A stretch of 64,000 nucleotides of DNA from Marmoricola sp. (GTDB taxonomy: Bacteria > Actinomycetota > Actinomycetes > Propionibacteriales > Nocardioidaceae), in assembly GCA_025965195.1 (NCBI GenBank), contig JAOPXK010000098.1, positions 1-64,000 on the forward strand. Reading direction: 5' to 3'. The notes beneath the pieces were generated by a model that was given only the letters and a program-made list of their open reading frames with translations, searched no databases and had not been told where the DNA came from. Of this stretch, positions 16,222-24,992 are shown one piece after another. A program made the translations under genes and the position numbers. The first letter of the stretch is position 1; every line of letters starts with the position of its first letter.

Positions 16222-18068
16222 CACAGCAGCCCCTCCGGGATCTCCACATACCTGCTCCGGGCCCACTCGCCCAGCCCCTTGGCCTGCGGGTCGAACCTTG
16301 TGGAGGCCGCGACACCCTCCCCCAGCAGTCCACGAATCAGCACGTTCACGCCGCCCAGGTTCGGCAGGCAGTAGATCTCCACCTCCAGGTCAGCGGCCTC
16401 GGGCAGCAGCGCCTTGAGGTTCTCGACCGTGGCGAAGTCGAGCAGCCAGGCCACTCGTGCGTCGTACGCCGAGGAAGAGTCGTGCTTCACCCACAACCCA
16501 AGATTCGCGTCTCCGCCCTTGTCCCCGGATCGCGCATGAACGAACGACCCGAACGGCAACCGGGCCGGGGTGCCACCCACACCGGATGACGGGTGCGCGG
16601 AGAGGCCCGCCCCGGCCGTGGATGGGACTGGCCTCCGTGGAGCCTCGCCCTCGCCGAGTGAGCGAGGGACGAGCGAGCCCGGCAAGGGCGAGCGCAACGG
16701 GTGGTTGGCCGGGGCGGGCCTCTCCGCGTGCCCGGCAGGAGGTGCCGACGACACGTCGACCCGGGTGCCGTCCCCAAGAACGACCTGATGCGCAATGGCA
16801 TCCCGCGAAACGTAGAACGGCCGATAGATCCCGTACGGCGATGCCGGCCCGGGAGGAGCGGTCATCGTGAAGCCGGGATAGGACCCGAGGGCCAGCTCGA
16901 CCGCCGGAGCGGTGAACGCCTTGCCGACCTTGTCGGCCGACGGATCCATCACCGTGCACCGGAGCAGGCAGGACGCGGCCTCCTCGCTGTCGGCGTCGAC
17001 CCCGGGGATCCGGCTCTGCGACCAGGTCACCGAGGCCGGCGGAGTCGCGCCGAAGGCGGCCTCGAGCTGAGTGCGCACCCAGCCGGCCTTGGCCTCGATG
17101 TCCAAGCCGGTAAGGACGAACTCGAACTGGTTGCGCCAGCCGCCGAGCTCGTTGACACAGACCTTGAGCTGCTCGGGGGGAGCCTCACCGGTCACGCCGG
17201 ACACCGCGACGCGATCCGGGCCGACCTGCTCGAGGGTGATCGAGGTGAGGTCGGTGGTGACGTCGGGGCCGAGGTACTTCTCGGTCTGGATCTCGTAGAC
17301 GAGCTGCGCGGTGATGGTGTCGACGGTGACCGCACCACCCGTGCCGGCGTGCTTGGTCACGACGAACGAGCCATCGGCGGAGATCTCCGCGAGGGGAAAG
17401 CCGAGTGGCGTGGCATCGCGGGGAAGCCCGAGGAACCCGCTGAAGTTCCCCCCGGTGGCCTGCGTCCCGCATTCGATGATGTGACCGGCTGCGACGGCAC
17501 CGGCGAGCTCGTCGTAGGACGTGGCCGTCCAGCCGAAGTGTGCGATCGCCGGCCCGACGACGACCGAGGCGTCGGTGACCCGGCCGGTCACGACGATGTC
17601 GGCTCCAGCGGTGAGCGCCTGCGCGATGCCGAAGCCGCCCAGATAGGCGTTCGCGGTGAGCGCGTTGCCGAAGCCGAGCTCCTGAGCGCGGGGTGCGAGG
17701 TTGTCACCCTCGACGTACGCGATCGACGGCGAAAGCCCAAGCCCGGTTGCGATCTCGGTCAGTTTCGCGGCCAGTCCGGAGGGGTTGAGCCCACCCGCAT
17801 TCGCGACGATCCTGACGCCGCGGTCGAGCGCCAGCCCCAGGCAGTCCTCGACCTGGCGGGCGAACGTGCGCGCGTAGCCGAGTGACGGGTCGCGCAGCTG
17901 GTCCTTGCCGAGGATCAGCATGGTCAGCTCGGCGAGGTAGTCGCCGGTGATGAAGTCCAGCTCGCCGCCCTCGAGCATCTCCCGCATCGCGGAGAGCCGG
18001 TCGCCGTAGAAACCGGAGCAGTTGCCGACGCGCAACGGGCGGTGATCGAGCTCGTCGAGATCACTCAT
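16221..18068 (-). CDS. Acyclic terpene utilization AtuA family protein
   Basis: The 615-residue protein starts RPLRVGNCSGFYGDRLSAMREMLEGG and continues with DFITGDYLAELTMLILG, VANAGGLNPSGLA and IVVTGRVTDASVVVGP, which identify the AtuA family (DUF1446). The C-terminal domain (LPFGSFVHARSGDKGGDANLGLWV to the end) is the second half normally linked to or encoded beside AtuA. Function within geraniol/citronellol degradation is genetically required but biochemically unclear. Between the domains, about residues 447-491 form a Pro/Arg-rich low-complexity linker encoded by a nested inverted repeat (16596-16728). Start and stop overlap flanking genes. Confidence 0.88.
   Translation of the reverse strand: MSDLDELDHRPLRVGNCSGFYGDRLSAMREMLEGGELDFITGDYLAELTMLILGKDQLRDPSLGYARTFARQVEDCLGLALDRGVRIVANAGGLNPSGLAAKLTEIATGLGLSPSIAYVEGDNLAPRAQELGFGNALTANAYLGGFGIAQALTAGADIVVTGRVTDASVVVGPAIAHFGWTATSYDELAGAVAAGHIIECGTQATGGNFSGFLGLPRDATPLGFPLAEISADGSFVVTKHAGTGGAVTVDTITAQLVYEIQTEKYLGPDVTTDLTSITLEQVGPDRVAVSGVTGEAPPEQLKVCVNELGGWRNQFEFVLTGLDIEAKAGWVRTQLEAAFGATPPASVTWSQSRIPGVDADSEEAASCLLRCTVMDPSADKVGKAFTAPAVELALGSYPGFTMTAPPGPASPYGIYRPFYVSRDAIAHQVVLGDGTRVDVSSAPPAGHAERPAPANHPLRSPLPGSLVPRSLGEGEAPRRPVPSTAGAGLSAHPSSGVGGTPARLPFGSFVHARSGDKGGDANLGLWVKHDSSSAYDARVAWLLDFATVENLKALLPEAADLEVEIYCLPNLGGVNVLIRGLLGEGVAASTRFDPQAKGLGEWARSRYVEIPEGLL
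16596..16728. repeat. Nested inverted repeat translated as inter-domain linker of AtuA
   Basis: Outer arms at 16596-16617 and 16707-16728 are exact 22-base reverse complements (left arm begins CGCGGAGAGGCCCGCC). Inside them, CTCGCCCTCGCC (16644-16655) and GGCAAGGGCGAG (16681-16692) form a second stem with one mismatch. The 133-base element lies in the coding sequence and keeps the frame open, giving a Pro/Arg/Ala-rich linker. It looks like an inserted palindromic mobile repeat. Confidence 0.8.
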
Positions 18069-18862
18069 GGCGCGGTCTCGACCGGGGCACGCCCGGATCC
18101 CGGCGGCCCGGCGAACGCCTGCGCGATGTCGAGCCAGGCGTCGGCGTCGGGGCCAACGGCGACAAGGTCGAGGTCGGCGCGGTTGCGGCGCTGGGTCACC
18201 AGCAGGCAGAAGTCGTACGCCGAGCCGCTGACCGTCTGCTCCGCCCCGGCAGGTCCCCACTCCCACAGCGCACCCGACGGTGCGACCAGCGAGACCCGGA
18301 ACTCCGAGGCGGGAGCAGCGAGCGAGTGCACGGAGTACGCGAAGTCGCGCGTACGGACGCCGAGGTGCGCGATGTTCCTGATCCCGTCGGTGCGCTCTGG
18401 GGTGATGCCGAGCGCATCGGCCACGTCGAGCGAGTGCGCCCACGTCTCCATGAAGCGCGCGGTCGCCATCGAAGTCGGGCTCATCGGCGGGCCGTACCAC
18501 GGCATCTTCTGACCCGCCGGGTACTCACGTAGTGCTCTCACCAGCGCCGTCCGCGATGAGCGCCAGCGAGCCAGCAGGTCGGCGCCGGCGGCACGTGCTC
18601 CTTCGGCGGCCGTGGTGTCGACGAACCCGGTCGGATCGGCCATCGCCATCAGCACCATCGTGTCCCACGCGTGCTTGTCCGTGGCTGCGGCGAGCGCGGA
18701 CTCGTCGGTCCACGCGAGGTGCGCGACCTGGTGCTTGATGTCCCAGCCGGGAGCGGGGGTTGCCCTCGCCCAGCCGTCCTCGGAGAGATCGGTGACCCAG
18801 CTTTCGAGCCGGTCGCCCTCGGCGGTGAGATCGGCCAGCACTGCGTCGAGCACGTCGTTCAT
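18065..18862 (-). CDS. TIGR03084-type DinB/MDMPI-like metal-binding protein
   Basis: The 265-residue protein begins MNDVLDAVLADLTAEGDRLESWVTDLSEDGWARATPAPGWDIKHQVAHLAWTDESA, the characteristic N-terminal four-helix bundle with the DxxxHxAH metal-binding pattern of the DinB/mycothiol-dependent maleylpyruvate isomerase N superfamily; FMETWAHSLDVADAL near residue 140 supplies the further histidine. It fits the uncharacterised TIGR03084 group. It is sandwiched between tetR and the AtuA gene by ATGA overlaps, so it belongs to this catabolic operon. A mycothiol-dependent reaction is possible but not demonstrated. Confidence 0.8.
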   Translation of the reverse strand: MNDVLDAVLADLTAEGDRLESWVTDLSEDGWARATPAPGWDIKHQVAHLAWTDESALAAATDKHAWDTMVLMAMADPTGFVDTTAAEGARAAGADLLARWRSSRTALVRALREYPAGQKMPWYGPPMSPTSMATARFMETWAHSLDVADALGITPERTDGIRNIAHLGVRTRDFAYSVHSLAAPASEFRVSLVAPSGALWEWGPAGAEQTVSGSAYDFCLLVTQRRNRADLDLVAVGPDADAWLDIAQAFAGPPGSGRAPVETAP

Positions 18863-19491
18863 CTGCTCTCCTTCTCTGTCGGTCGAGCCCGGCCGAGACC
18901 CAGCTGGTCATCGAGCGTGCTCGCCCACTGGTCGAGGATCCGGTTCCGCCGCCGGGTGTCGTCGGCGATGGTGTTGGCCAGCCCGAGCCCGCGCATCAGG
19001 TCGAGCGTCGCCTGCACCAGCTCACGGGTGCCGGAGACGCCCTCGTCGGCGCCGAGCAGCTCGATGGTGAGCCGATGGATGTCGCGACCGACCCGCTGCT
19101 CGAGAGGTACGACGGCCGCGTGCAGCTCCGGATCCGCACGAGCAGCGACCCAGAGCTCGAGAGCGGCGACGAAGACCTTCGAGGTGAAGTGCTCGGCGAG
19201 CATCGCGAGCACGGCGCGGGTGCGCTGCTCGCCGCCCGGCAGCTCGACCGCGGCGCCGACCAGGTCGCTGCCCCGGGTGGCCATCACATGTTCGACCGCG
19301 GCCAGGACCAGGTCCTGCTTGGTCGGGAAGTGGTGCAGCTGGGCTCCGCGGCTGACCCCGGCCCGCTGCGAGACGAGCGTGGTCGACGTACCGCTCCAGC
19401 CCCGATCGACCAGGCAGTCGACCGTCGCCTCGAGCAGGCGCTGCCGCATGGCGCGGGTGCGCTCCTCCTGCGGCACGCGGACGGTGGTCAC
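18859..19491 (-). CDS. TetR-family regulator heading the AtuA/carboxylase operon
   Basis: The 210-residue product has a TetR helix-turn-helix at residues 8-60 (RTRAMRQRLLEATVDCLVDRGWSGTSTTLVSQRAGVSRGAQLHHFPTK). GTG 19491 is preferred to an upstream TTG because the TTG lies within the -35/operator region. It is the first gene of the minus-strand operon and overlaps the second by four bases. A matching operator-like palindrome at 19515-19538 covers its promoter, indicating autoregulation and control of the whole cluster. The inducer is presumably an acyl-CoA of the pathway (inferred). Confidence 0.86.
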   Translation of the reverse strand: MTTVRVPQEERTRAMRQRLLEATVDCLVDRGWSGTSTTLVSQRAGVSRGAQLHHFPTKQDLVLAAVEHVMATRGSDLVGAAVELPGGEQRTRAVLAMLAEHFTSKVFVAALELWVAARADPELHAAVVPLEQRVGRDIHRLTIELLGADEGVSGTRELVQATLDLMRGLGLANTIADDTRRRNRILDQWASTLDDQLGLGRARPTEKESR

Positions 19492-19514
19492 CAGTCGATG
19501 ATGACCCGTCAGCC

Positions 19515-19538
19515 AACAAACAGTCAAGCCTGCTTGTT
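19515..19538. promoter_or_regulatory. TetR operator overlapping promoter of the AtuA operon
   Basis: AACAAACAG (19515-19523) and CTGCTTGTT (19530-19538) are reverse complements with one mismatch, separated by six bases. On the minus strand a TTGACT -35-like hexamer (19527-19522) falls within it. The site lies 24 bases upstream of the tetR GTG start at 19491. Position and symmetry fit an autoregulatory operator. Confidence 0.68.
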
Positions 19539-19571
19539 AGTGGCTGAGACCGGACCGGCGGACCCCGGCCT

Positions 19572-20312
19572 TCAGCGAGAGGCCGCGCCCTCGAACTGCT
19601 CGCGCGCCGGGACGAGCTCGCGGAAGCGCCAGCCGAGCACCCGGATGATCGCCTCGAGGACGATCCACGACGACATCTTCGAGCGCCCGAGCGTGCGGTC
19701 GGTGAACGTGATCGGCACTTCGACGACGCGAAGCCCGATCCGCTCGGCACGCCAGGCGTTCTCGACCTGGAAGCAGTAGCCGTTGGACTCCGACTCGAGC
19801 GCTCCGAGTCGGAGCAGCGCCTTGTTGCGGAACGCCCGGAAACCGGCCGTCGCATCGTGCACGGCCAGGCCGAGGACCGTCCGGACGAACATGTTGCCGA
19901 GCCACGAGATCGCCCGCCGAGAGGCGGACCAGTCCTCGATCGCGCCTCCGCTGACGTAGCGGGACCCGATCGCGACGTCTGCGGTCCGAAGCGCGGCGAC
20001 CAGCTCCGGGATCTTCGCGGGCGGGTGCGAGAAGTCAGCATCCATCTGTACGACGGCGTCGTAGTTGCGGGGTTGTGCCCACGCGAAGCCAGCGCGGTAC
20101 GCCGCCCCGAGCCCGTCCTTCTCCGGACGCTTCAGCAGGAACACCCGGACGAGATGTGCCGGGTGGTCGGCGACCAGGATCGAGGTACCGTCCGGGCTGG
20201 AGTCGTCGACCACCAGCACGTCCACGTCCGGCGCCTCCAGGAGCACGGCGTCGAGGATCGCGACGATCCCGGCAGCCTCCTGATAGGTCGGCATCACCAC
20301 GAGGGTCTTCAT
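19572..20312 (-). CDS. Polyprenol monophosphomannose synthase (DPM1-like GT2)
   Basis: The 246-residue GT-A glycosyltransferase starts MKTLVVMPTYQEAAGIVAIL and has VVDDSSPDGT, VQMDADFSHPP (DxD-type metal site) and FRAFRNKALLRL, matching bacterial and eukaryotic dolichol/polyprenol-phosphate mannosyltransferases (Ppm1 catalytic domain). It would transfer mannose from GDP-mannose to polyprenyl phosphate, giving the lipid-linked donor for extracytoplasmic mannosyltransferases. No membrane domain or Lnt-like fusion is present. AAGGAG lies eight bases before the ATG, and the start overlaps the stop of the upstream membrane glycosyltransferase (ATGA). Confidence 0.88.
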   Translation of the reverse strand: MKTLVVMPTYQEAAGIVAILDAVLLEAPDVDVLVVDDSSPDGTSILVADHPAHLVRVFLLKRPEKDGLGAAYRAGFAWAQPRNYDAVVQMDADFSHPPAKIPELVAALRTADVAIGSRYVSGGAIEDWSASRRAISWLGNMFVRTVLGLAVHDATAGFRAFRNKALLRLGALESESNGYCFQVENAWRAERIGLRVVEVPITFTDRTLGRSKMSSWIVLEAIIRVLGWRFRELVPAREQFEGAASR

Positions 20313-21853
20313 GGCATGAGCTCCTTGGCTGCATCTATGTGAAAGCCCGGCGGGCAGCTGCTCGCGATGGGAGTGGGCCGGTTCAGCCCGTTGCGGAGAT
20401 AGATCGAGCGGCCGCAGATCATCGCGACCCGGTGGTAGTCCCGCGCGACCGTGGTGCTGGTCGGGCCCGACGTGACGCCCCAGGAGGAGATCTGGTCCCA
20501 CGTGACGAACCAGGTCGGTGGAGCCGAGCCGGCCAGGACGGCGTCGAGGGCGGTCAGCTGTGGATCGAGCGTCTTGACCGGAAGGCTCCAGAGATAGGCG
20601 TACGGCGAGGCCAGCCCGGAGGTCTCGACCACATCGGGATGGCCGTACACCGCAACGATCGTGTCGCCCGGCCGGGCCGCCGAGCCGATCGCCTTCCCGA
20701 CGGTCGTGCCGACGCTTCCCTGCGGAACAGCGAGCGCGACCACCCACACGATCGCCGAACACGCCACCGTGAACATCACGAGCACCCGGGTCAGCCGCAC
20801 CTTGCGCGCGGCCAGGACCCCGATCGCGATCGAGACCGCGGCAGTGAGCTCGATGAGGTAGTGCATCCAGTAGTTGCCACCCAGCAGGACCGACGCGGCA
20901 CCGAAGCCGATCGTCGCGATCAGGCCGTACCAGCTGCCGGGCACCTTCCGGCCCGCCTTGGCCTTGGTGGCGACGAGCGCGATCATCGGGACGAGCCCGC
21001 TGAGCAGGCCGACCCACACCATCGACTGGAGCCGGGCGAGTGCGTTGTGGCTGCCGGACGCGGCCATCACCTCGCCGGCCTGGATGCGGAACGGATACAT
21101 CGCGTAGAGGACGCCGGACAACGAGGTGCCCTGCGAGACGGTCCAGACAGCCAGGACGACCACCACCGCCGCTCCGCCAGCGAGCGAGCCGAGCACCAGC
21201 CGACCGACTCGCCGACCGGGCTGCTCGCGCCGGCGCCACGCGACGGCGTACGCGACCGCAGCGAACACCGCGACATCGGCCAGGTTCTGCTTGACCAGCA
21301 TCGCGGCGACGCCGGCCGCACCACCGAGCGCGGCCATCAGGATCGCCCGCCGCTGGTCGGTGGTCCGAAGGGACAGCACGACGGCGGCAATGCCGAAGGC
21401 GATGAAGGGACTGGCGAGCAGCTCGCCATTGACCTCGAGGCCGCCGAGAAGCGGTGTGACGCTGAGCGCGGCGGCCGTGACAGCGGCCCAGCGGGACGCC
21501 GTACGACCGGCGAGGTGGTGGGCTGCCCGCGCCGAACCGAGGACGAACAGTGCGGCGGCCAGGCAGCCGATCAGGCGCAGCGCGGGCAACCCCCCGAGCA
21601 TGCTCGCGAGGCGAAAGATGCTGATCAGCAGCGGCGGCCGGTCGACCCAGTAGTTGCCGTAGAGGGAGGTGCCGCCGCTGTGCCACTGCTTCGCGACGGC
21701 GAGGAAGCCGGCCTCGTCCTGTCCGACAGCCATCCCGAGGAACGGCAGCCGGGTCAGCACGGCCACCGCGACGGACACCGGCACGACCCAGGACCCGACC
21801 CCGGCAAGCGGGCGCGCAACGACTGCCGCGGGGCGCTCGAGGGCGGTGGTCAT
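20309..21853 (-). CDS. Multi-pass membrane glycosyltransferase (GT39/PMT-like)
   Basis: This 514-residue protein has about ten hydrophobic segments and an early loop DEAGFLAVAKQWHSGGTSLYGNYWVDRPPLL. The acidic residues after the first membrane helix and the WVDRPP motif are characteristic of GT-C polyprenyl-phosphate-sugar-dependent transferases of the PMT/ArnT type. It probably uses the lipid-linked sugar made by the overlapping downstream gene product to glycosylate an exported acceptor. Acceptor and sugar cannot be assigned. ATG 21853 is chosen from the alignment of the first basic/hydrophobic segment. Confidence 0.8.
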   Translation of the reverse strand: MTTALERPAAVVARPLAGVGSWVVPVSVAVAVLTRLPFLGMAVGQDEAGFLAVAKQWHSGGTSLYGNYWVDRPPLLISIFRLASMLGGLPALRLIGCLAAALFVLGSARAAHHLAGRTASRWAAVTAAALSVTPLLGGLEVNGELLASPFIAFGIAAVVLSLRTTDQRRAILMAALGGAAGVAAMLVKQNLADVAVFAAVAYAVAWRRREQPGRRVGRLVLGSLAGGAAVVVVLAVWTVSQGTSLSGVLYAMYPFRIQAGEVMAASGSHNALARLQSMVWVGLLSGLVPMIALVATKAKAGRKVPGSWYGLIATIGFGAASVLLGGNYWMHYLIELTAAVSIAIGVLAARKVRLTRVLVMFTVACSAIVWVVALAVPQGSVGTTVGKAIGSAARPGDTIVAVYGHPDVVETSGLASPYAYLWSLPVKTLDPQLTALDAVLAGSAPPTWFVTWDQISSWGVTSGPTSTTVARDYHRVAMICGRSIYLRNGLNRPTPIASSCPPGFHIDAAKELMP

Positions 21854-21926
21854 GTGATCACAGTGCCCATTTGAACCTGACAGACACCTGACTACGTCGC
21901 GAGCAGACCGGGAACATCGCGAGGCG

Positions 21927-22607
21927 ATGCGGCACGATGACTTGGTGACCAGGATCGGTATCTGTGAGGACGACGAGGCGGTACGCCGTGTACTCGCCGA
22001 TGCACTGCGCATGAACGGGTACGACGTCCTGATCGCCCGCAACGGCCAGGAGGCGGTCCGCAACTTCGGTCCGGTCGACTCCGTCGACGTGATCATCGTG
22101 GACATCGGCCTGCCCGATGCCGATGGCCGGGACGTCTGCCAGGCACTGCGGGCCGAGGGCCAGCACGCGCCGGTGCTGTTCCTGACGGCCCTCGACGGTG
22201 TGCACGACCGCGTCGCCGGCTTCCACGCCGGCGGGGACGACTACGTGGCCAAGCCGTTCGCGATCGCCGAGGTACTCGCGCGCGTCGCCGCACTGCACAA
22301 GCGGACCCGGCCCGCGCCCGAGGGCTCGACCGGGTTGCGGCTCGACCCCGACCGCTTCTCCGTCCGGTGGGCCGACAACGAGCAACAGCTCACCCCGACC
22401 GAGTTTCGCCTCCTCGCGGCGATCGCGGCCAACCCCGGTGCCGTCGTACGCCGTCGTGCAGCCGTTGCCGCGGCCTGGCCAGACGGCGCGATCGTGCACG
22501 AGAACACCCTCGACACCTACATCCGCCGGCTGCGGGTCAAGCTGGCAGCCGTCGAGTCGCCGGTGCAGCTCAAGACCGTCCGTGGAGTCGGGTTCACCCT
22601 CCAATGA
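21927..22607 (+). CDS. OmpR/PhoB-type response regulator
   Basis: The 226-residue protein has a receiver domain (RIGICEDDEAVRRVL with the acidic pocket, IIVDIGLPDADG with the phosphoacceptor aspartate near residue 56, FLTALDG, and the lysine in DDYVAKPF) and a C-terminal winged helix (LTPTEFRLLAAIAANPGAVVRR to IRRLRVKL) of the OmpR/PhoB class. Its stop overlaps the start of the histidine kinase gene (ATGA). ATG 21927 or GTG 21945 may be the start; family length slightly favours the GTG. It is divergent from the glycosyltransferase pair, which could be a target. Confidence 0.9.
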   Translation: MRHDDLVTRIGICEDDEAVRRVLADALRMNGYDVLIARNGQEAVRNFGPVDSVDVIIVDIGLPDADGRDVCQALRAEGQHAPVLFLTALDGVHDRVAGFHAGGDDYVAKPFAIAEVLARVAALHKRTRPAPEGSTGLRLDPDRFSVRWADNEQQLTPTEFRLLAAIAANPGAVVRRRAAVAAAWPDGAIVHENTLDTYIRRLRVKLAAVESPVQLKTVRGVGFTLQ

Positions 22608-23902
22608 GGCTGCCCGGCCGGACCCTGCGCGCCCGGATCGTCTGGTCGACGGCCCTGGTCTCTGCCGTCGCGATGGCGGCGATGGTCGGTGCCGTCGTCG
22701 TCGTGCTCGGCGTCCTCACCAACCACAACATCAGCACCGCCCTGAACAACCAGCTGGCGGCCGTCACTGCCACCGTGCAGTTCAGCGCGACCGGCGGCGT
22801 CAGCCAGCTCGCGACGCCGGACGACGCGATCGATGACACCACCTGGGTCTTCGACTCGCACGGTGCCCAGATAGTCGGGCCGCGAGTCGGCGAGCACGAA
22901 CAGACGACCGCCGTGTCCCTTGCCTCCACCCGCGCGCGCGTGGAGATCGACCGGCGCGACCGGGCCTACCTGGCGGCGCCGATCACCATCGAGAAGACCG
23001 GAAAGGTCGGCGCCGTGGTCGTGGTCTCGGCCTCGCGGCAGCCCTACGAGACCAGCCGGGACATTGTCGCCGCCGGGCTGGTGCTCGTCGGGCTGCTTGT
23101 CGCGGCCGGCTCCGCGGCGATCGCGGCGTGGACCATCCGACGCGCCCTGGAGCCGGTCGAGTCGATGGCCAAGCTTGCCGAGGACTGGAGCGAGCACGAT
23201 CTCGAGTCGCGGTTCGTCGGTGTCGGGCACGACGAGATCTCCCAGCTCGGCAACACCCTCAACGTGCTGCTCGACCGGGTGGCCAACGCGATCCGGAGCG
23301 AGCAGCAGCTGACCTCCGAGCTCGCTCACGAGCTGCGCACCCCGCTGACGGCGATCCGCGGTGAGGCCGAGCTCGGCATGATGATCAGCCCCGACGAGCG
23401 GCTGACCCGGATCGTCGACCTGACGGACCGGATGACGAGCACCATCAACACCTTGCTCGCGGTCGCCCGAGGGCACGACAGCACCGGCACCCGGTGCTTC
23501 ACGTCCGAGGTGATCGCGATGGCGCTCGCCGACCTGCCCGCCACCGCCCTGCGGATCCAGACCGTCGGGCCCGATCTGCTGGTCTCGGCTCCCGTGGAGC
23601 TCGCCGTACGAGCCCTGGCGCCTCTCGTGGTCAACGCGGTCCAGCACGCCGCCTCCGAGGTGACCGTCACGGCGTCCGCCAACGGGCGAGGGGTGGAGAT
23701 CAGCGTCTCCGATGACGGCGCAGGTCTGGCCGCCGCCGATCCGGACGAGCTCTTCACGGCCGGCGTACGTGATGAGCAGAGCACCGGAGTCGGCCTCGGA
23801 CTCGCCCTGTCCCGACGAGTGGCGCGGACCCTCGGTGGCGACGTCCTGGTCACCTCACCCTCGAGCCCGACCACCTTCACGCTGACCATGCTGCGCTTCT
23901 GA
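22604..23902 (+). CDS. Sensor histidine kinase
   Basis: This 432-residue kinase has two transmembrane segments (about residues 12-38 and 160-180) bracketing an extracytoplasmic sensor of about 120 residues, then a HAMP linker, the HisKA box LTSELAHELRTPLTAIRGEAE with phosphoacceptor histidine near residue 243, and an HATPase domain with N box VVNAVQHA, G1 box VSDDGAGLA and GVGLGLALSRRVA. It forms a two-component system with the overlapping response regulator. The signal is unknown. The gene is followed by a 280-base interval without a recognisable gene. Confidence 0.91.
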   Translation: MRLPGRTLRARIVWSTALVSAVAMAAMVGAVVVVLGVLTNHNISTALNNQLAAVTATVQFSATGGVSQLATPDDAIDDTTWVFDSHGAQIVGPRVGEHEQTTAVSLASTRARVEIDRRDRAYLAAPITIEKTGKVGAVVVVSASRQPYETSRDIVAAGLVLVGLLVAAGSAAIAAWTIRRALEPVESMAKLAEDWSEHDLESRFVGVGHDEISQLGNTLNVLLDRVANAIRSEQQLTSELAHELRTPLTAIRGEAELGMMISPDERLTRIVDLTDRMTSTINTLLAVARGHDSTGTRCFTSEVIAMALADLPATALRIQTVGPDLLVSAPVELAVRALAPLVVNAVQHAASEVTVTASANGRGVEISVSDDGAGLAAADPDELFTAGVRDEQSTGVGLGLALSRRVARTLGGDVLVTSPSSPTTFTLTMLRF

Positions 23903-24182
23903 GGTCGTCAACCAGACTGGTCTGAGCCACTCGCCTGCGGCGGGCTGCTGTCGCCGTACCCGCGCGACCACGGCACGCCTGCTCAGCGTGAGATCAGGGC
24001 AGATCGAGCGCGAGGTCTGGTCGATCACCACGCGAACCTGCCGGTCGCAAGGACCTCGGTCAGGGTGCGCGCTGCCGGACGGCCGCAGCACATCGATACG
24101 AGGCGACCAGTCCCCAGCTCTTACCTGGGCCCGCGCATGAGTGGTAGACGGGGAAGCAACCATTTCGATCAAGGAGAGCAGC

Positions 24183-24791
24183 ATGATCATTTCCATCCTG
24201 GGCACGGGTCGTGTTGCCAGCGCGATCGGTCACGGCCTGGTCAAGGCCGGGCACGAGCTCGTTTTCGGATCGCGGAGCGGGCATGCGTCCGGCCTGCCGG
24301 GCCGAGTCACCTCTCTGGCCGAGGCGGCCTCGGTCGGAGAGGTGATCGTCAACGCGACGCCCGGCGTGAGTGCGCTCGAGACCTTGAAGGCGATCGGCTC
24401 GGGGCCGCTCGGCGCCAAGGTCTTGATCGACGTGAGCAACGCGATCTCGGACGGATTCGTTCTCGCCTACCCGAACGCGAGCGTCGCCTCCGCGATCCAG
24501 GACGAGTTCCCGGCCGTTTCGGTGGTCAAGACCCTCAACACGGTCCACGCCCAGGTGATGGCTGCACCAGGCAGCCTGGCTTCGCCGTCCCTCGTCTTCC
24601 TGTCCGGTAACAGCCCGGACGGAAAGGCCACAGTCTCTGAACTGCTCGCGGATCTTGGGTGGTCCCCGGACGCACAGGTGGACCTGGGTGACATCAGCAC
24701 TGCCCGAGCGACCGAGCACTACATCTTCTTCTCGTCCGCCCTCACTCAGGCGATCGGCTCGACACAGTGGAACCTCGCTGTCGTCGAGTGA
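24183..24791 (+). CDS. F420H2:NADP+ oxidoreductase-like dinucleotide-binding protein
   Basis: The 202-residue protein consists of a Rossmann domain starting MIISILGTGRVASAIGHGLVKAGHELVFGSRSG, followed by VIVNATPGVSALETL, DVSNAIS and VVKTLNTVHAQVM. This pattern matches the NADP oxidoreductase coenzyme F420-dependent family (F420_oxidored) and related NADPH-binding reductases. Whether F420 is used is uncertain. AAGGAG is nine bases before ATG 24183, which decides the start. It stands alone between the two-component system and the tRNA-Arg gene. Confidence 0.82.
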   Translation: MIISILGTGRVASAIGHGLVKAGHELVFGSRSGHASGLPGRVTSLAEAASVGEVIVNATPGVSALETLKAIGSGPLGAKVLIDVSNAISDGFVLAYPNASVASAIQDEFPAVSVVKTLNTVHAQVMAAPGSLASPSLVFLSGNSPDGKATVSELLADLGWSPDAQVDLGDISTARATEHYIFFSSALTQAIGSTQWNLAVVE

Positions 24792-24885
24792 GTCTCCCAC
24801 CAGGGCGGGCTGTCGCTCAGCCGGATGCCGCGCGTTCAGCCTGTCGCAGACAGGTACGCGCGCGCGTTTGCGCAGGTCAGACGCA

Positions 24886-24911
24886 AAATGCCCGCCACGG
24901 GGGCGGGCACT
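24886..24911 (-). terminator. Rho-independent terminator after tRNA-Arg
   Basis: TGCCCGCC (24889-24896) pairs with GGCGGGCA (24902-24909) around a short loop. On the minus strand, downstream of the tRNA 3' end, the stem is followed by TTTTGCG. This is a conventional hairpin plus T-run. Confidence 0.8.
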
Positions 24912-24919
24912 TCGCCTTG

Positions 24920-24992
24920 CGCGCTTGGAGGGATTCGAACCCCCAACCTTCTGATCCGTAGTCAGATGCTCTATCCGTTGAGCTACAAGCGC
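24920..24992 (-). tRNA. tRNA-Arg(ACG)
   Basis: The minus strand folds into a complete cloverleaf: acceptor GCGCTTG/CAAGCGC, D arm TAGCTCAACGGATAGAGC, anticodon stem-loop CTGACTACGGATCAG with anticodon ACG, and T arm GGGGGTTCGAATCCCTC. Discriminator G is at 24920. CCA is not encoded. A34 would be deaminated to inosine, reading CGU/CGC/CGA. Confidence 0.96.

Noticed and set aside
23903..24182. Possible small gene between the histidine kinase and the dinucleotide-binding protein
   Set aside because: No open frame has a ribosome site, signal peptide or family resemblance; the only structure noted is a short AGACTGGTCT-type palindrome.
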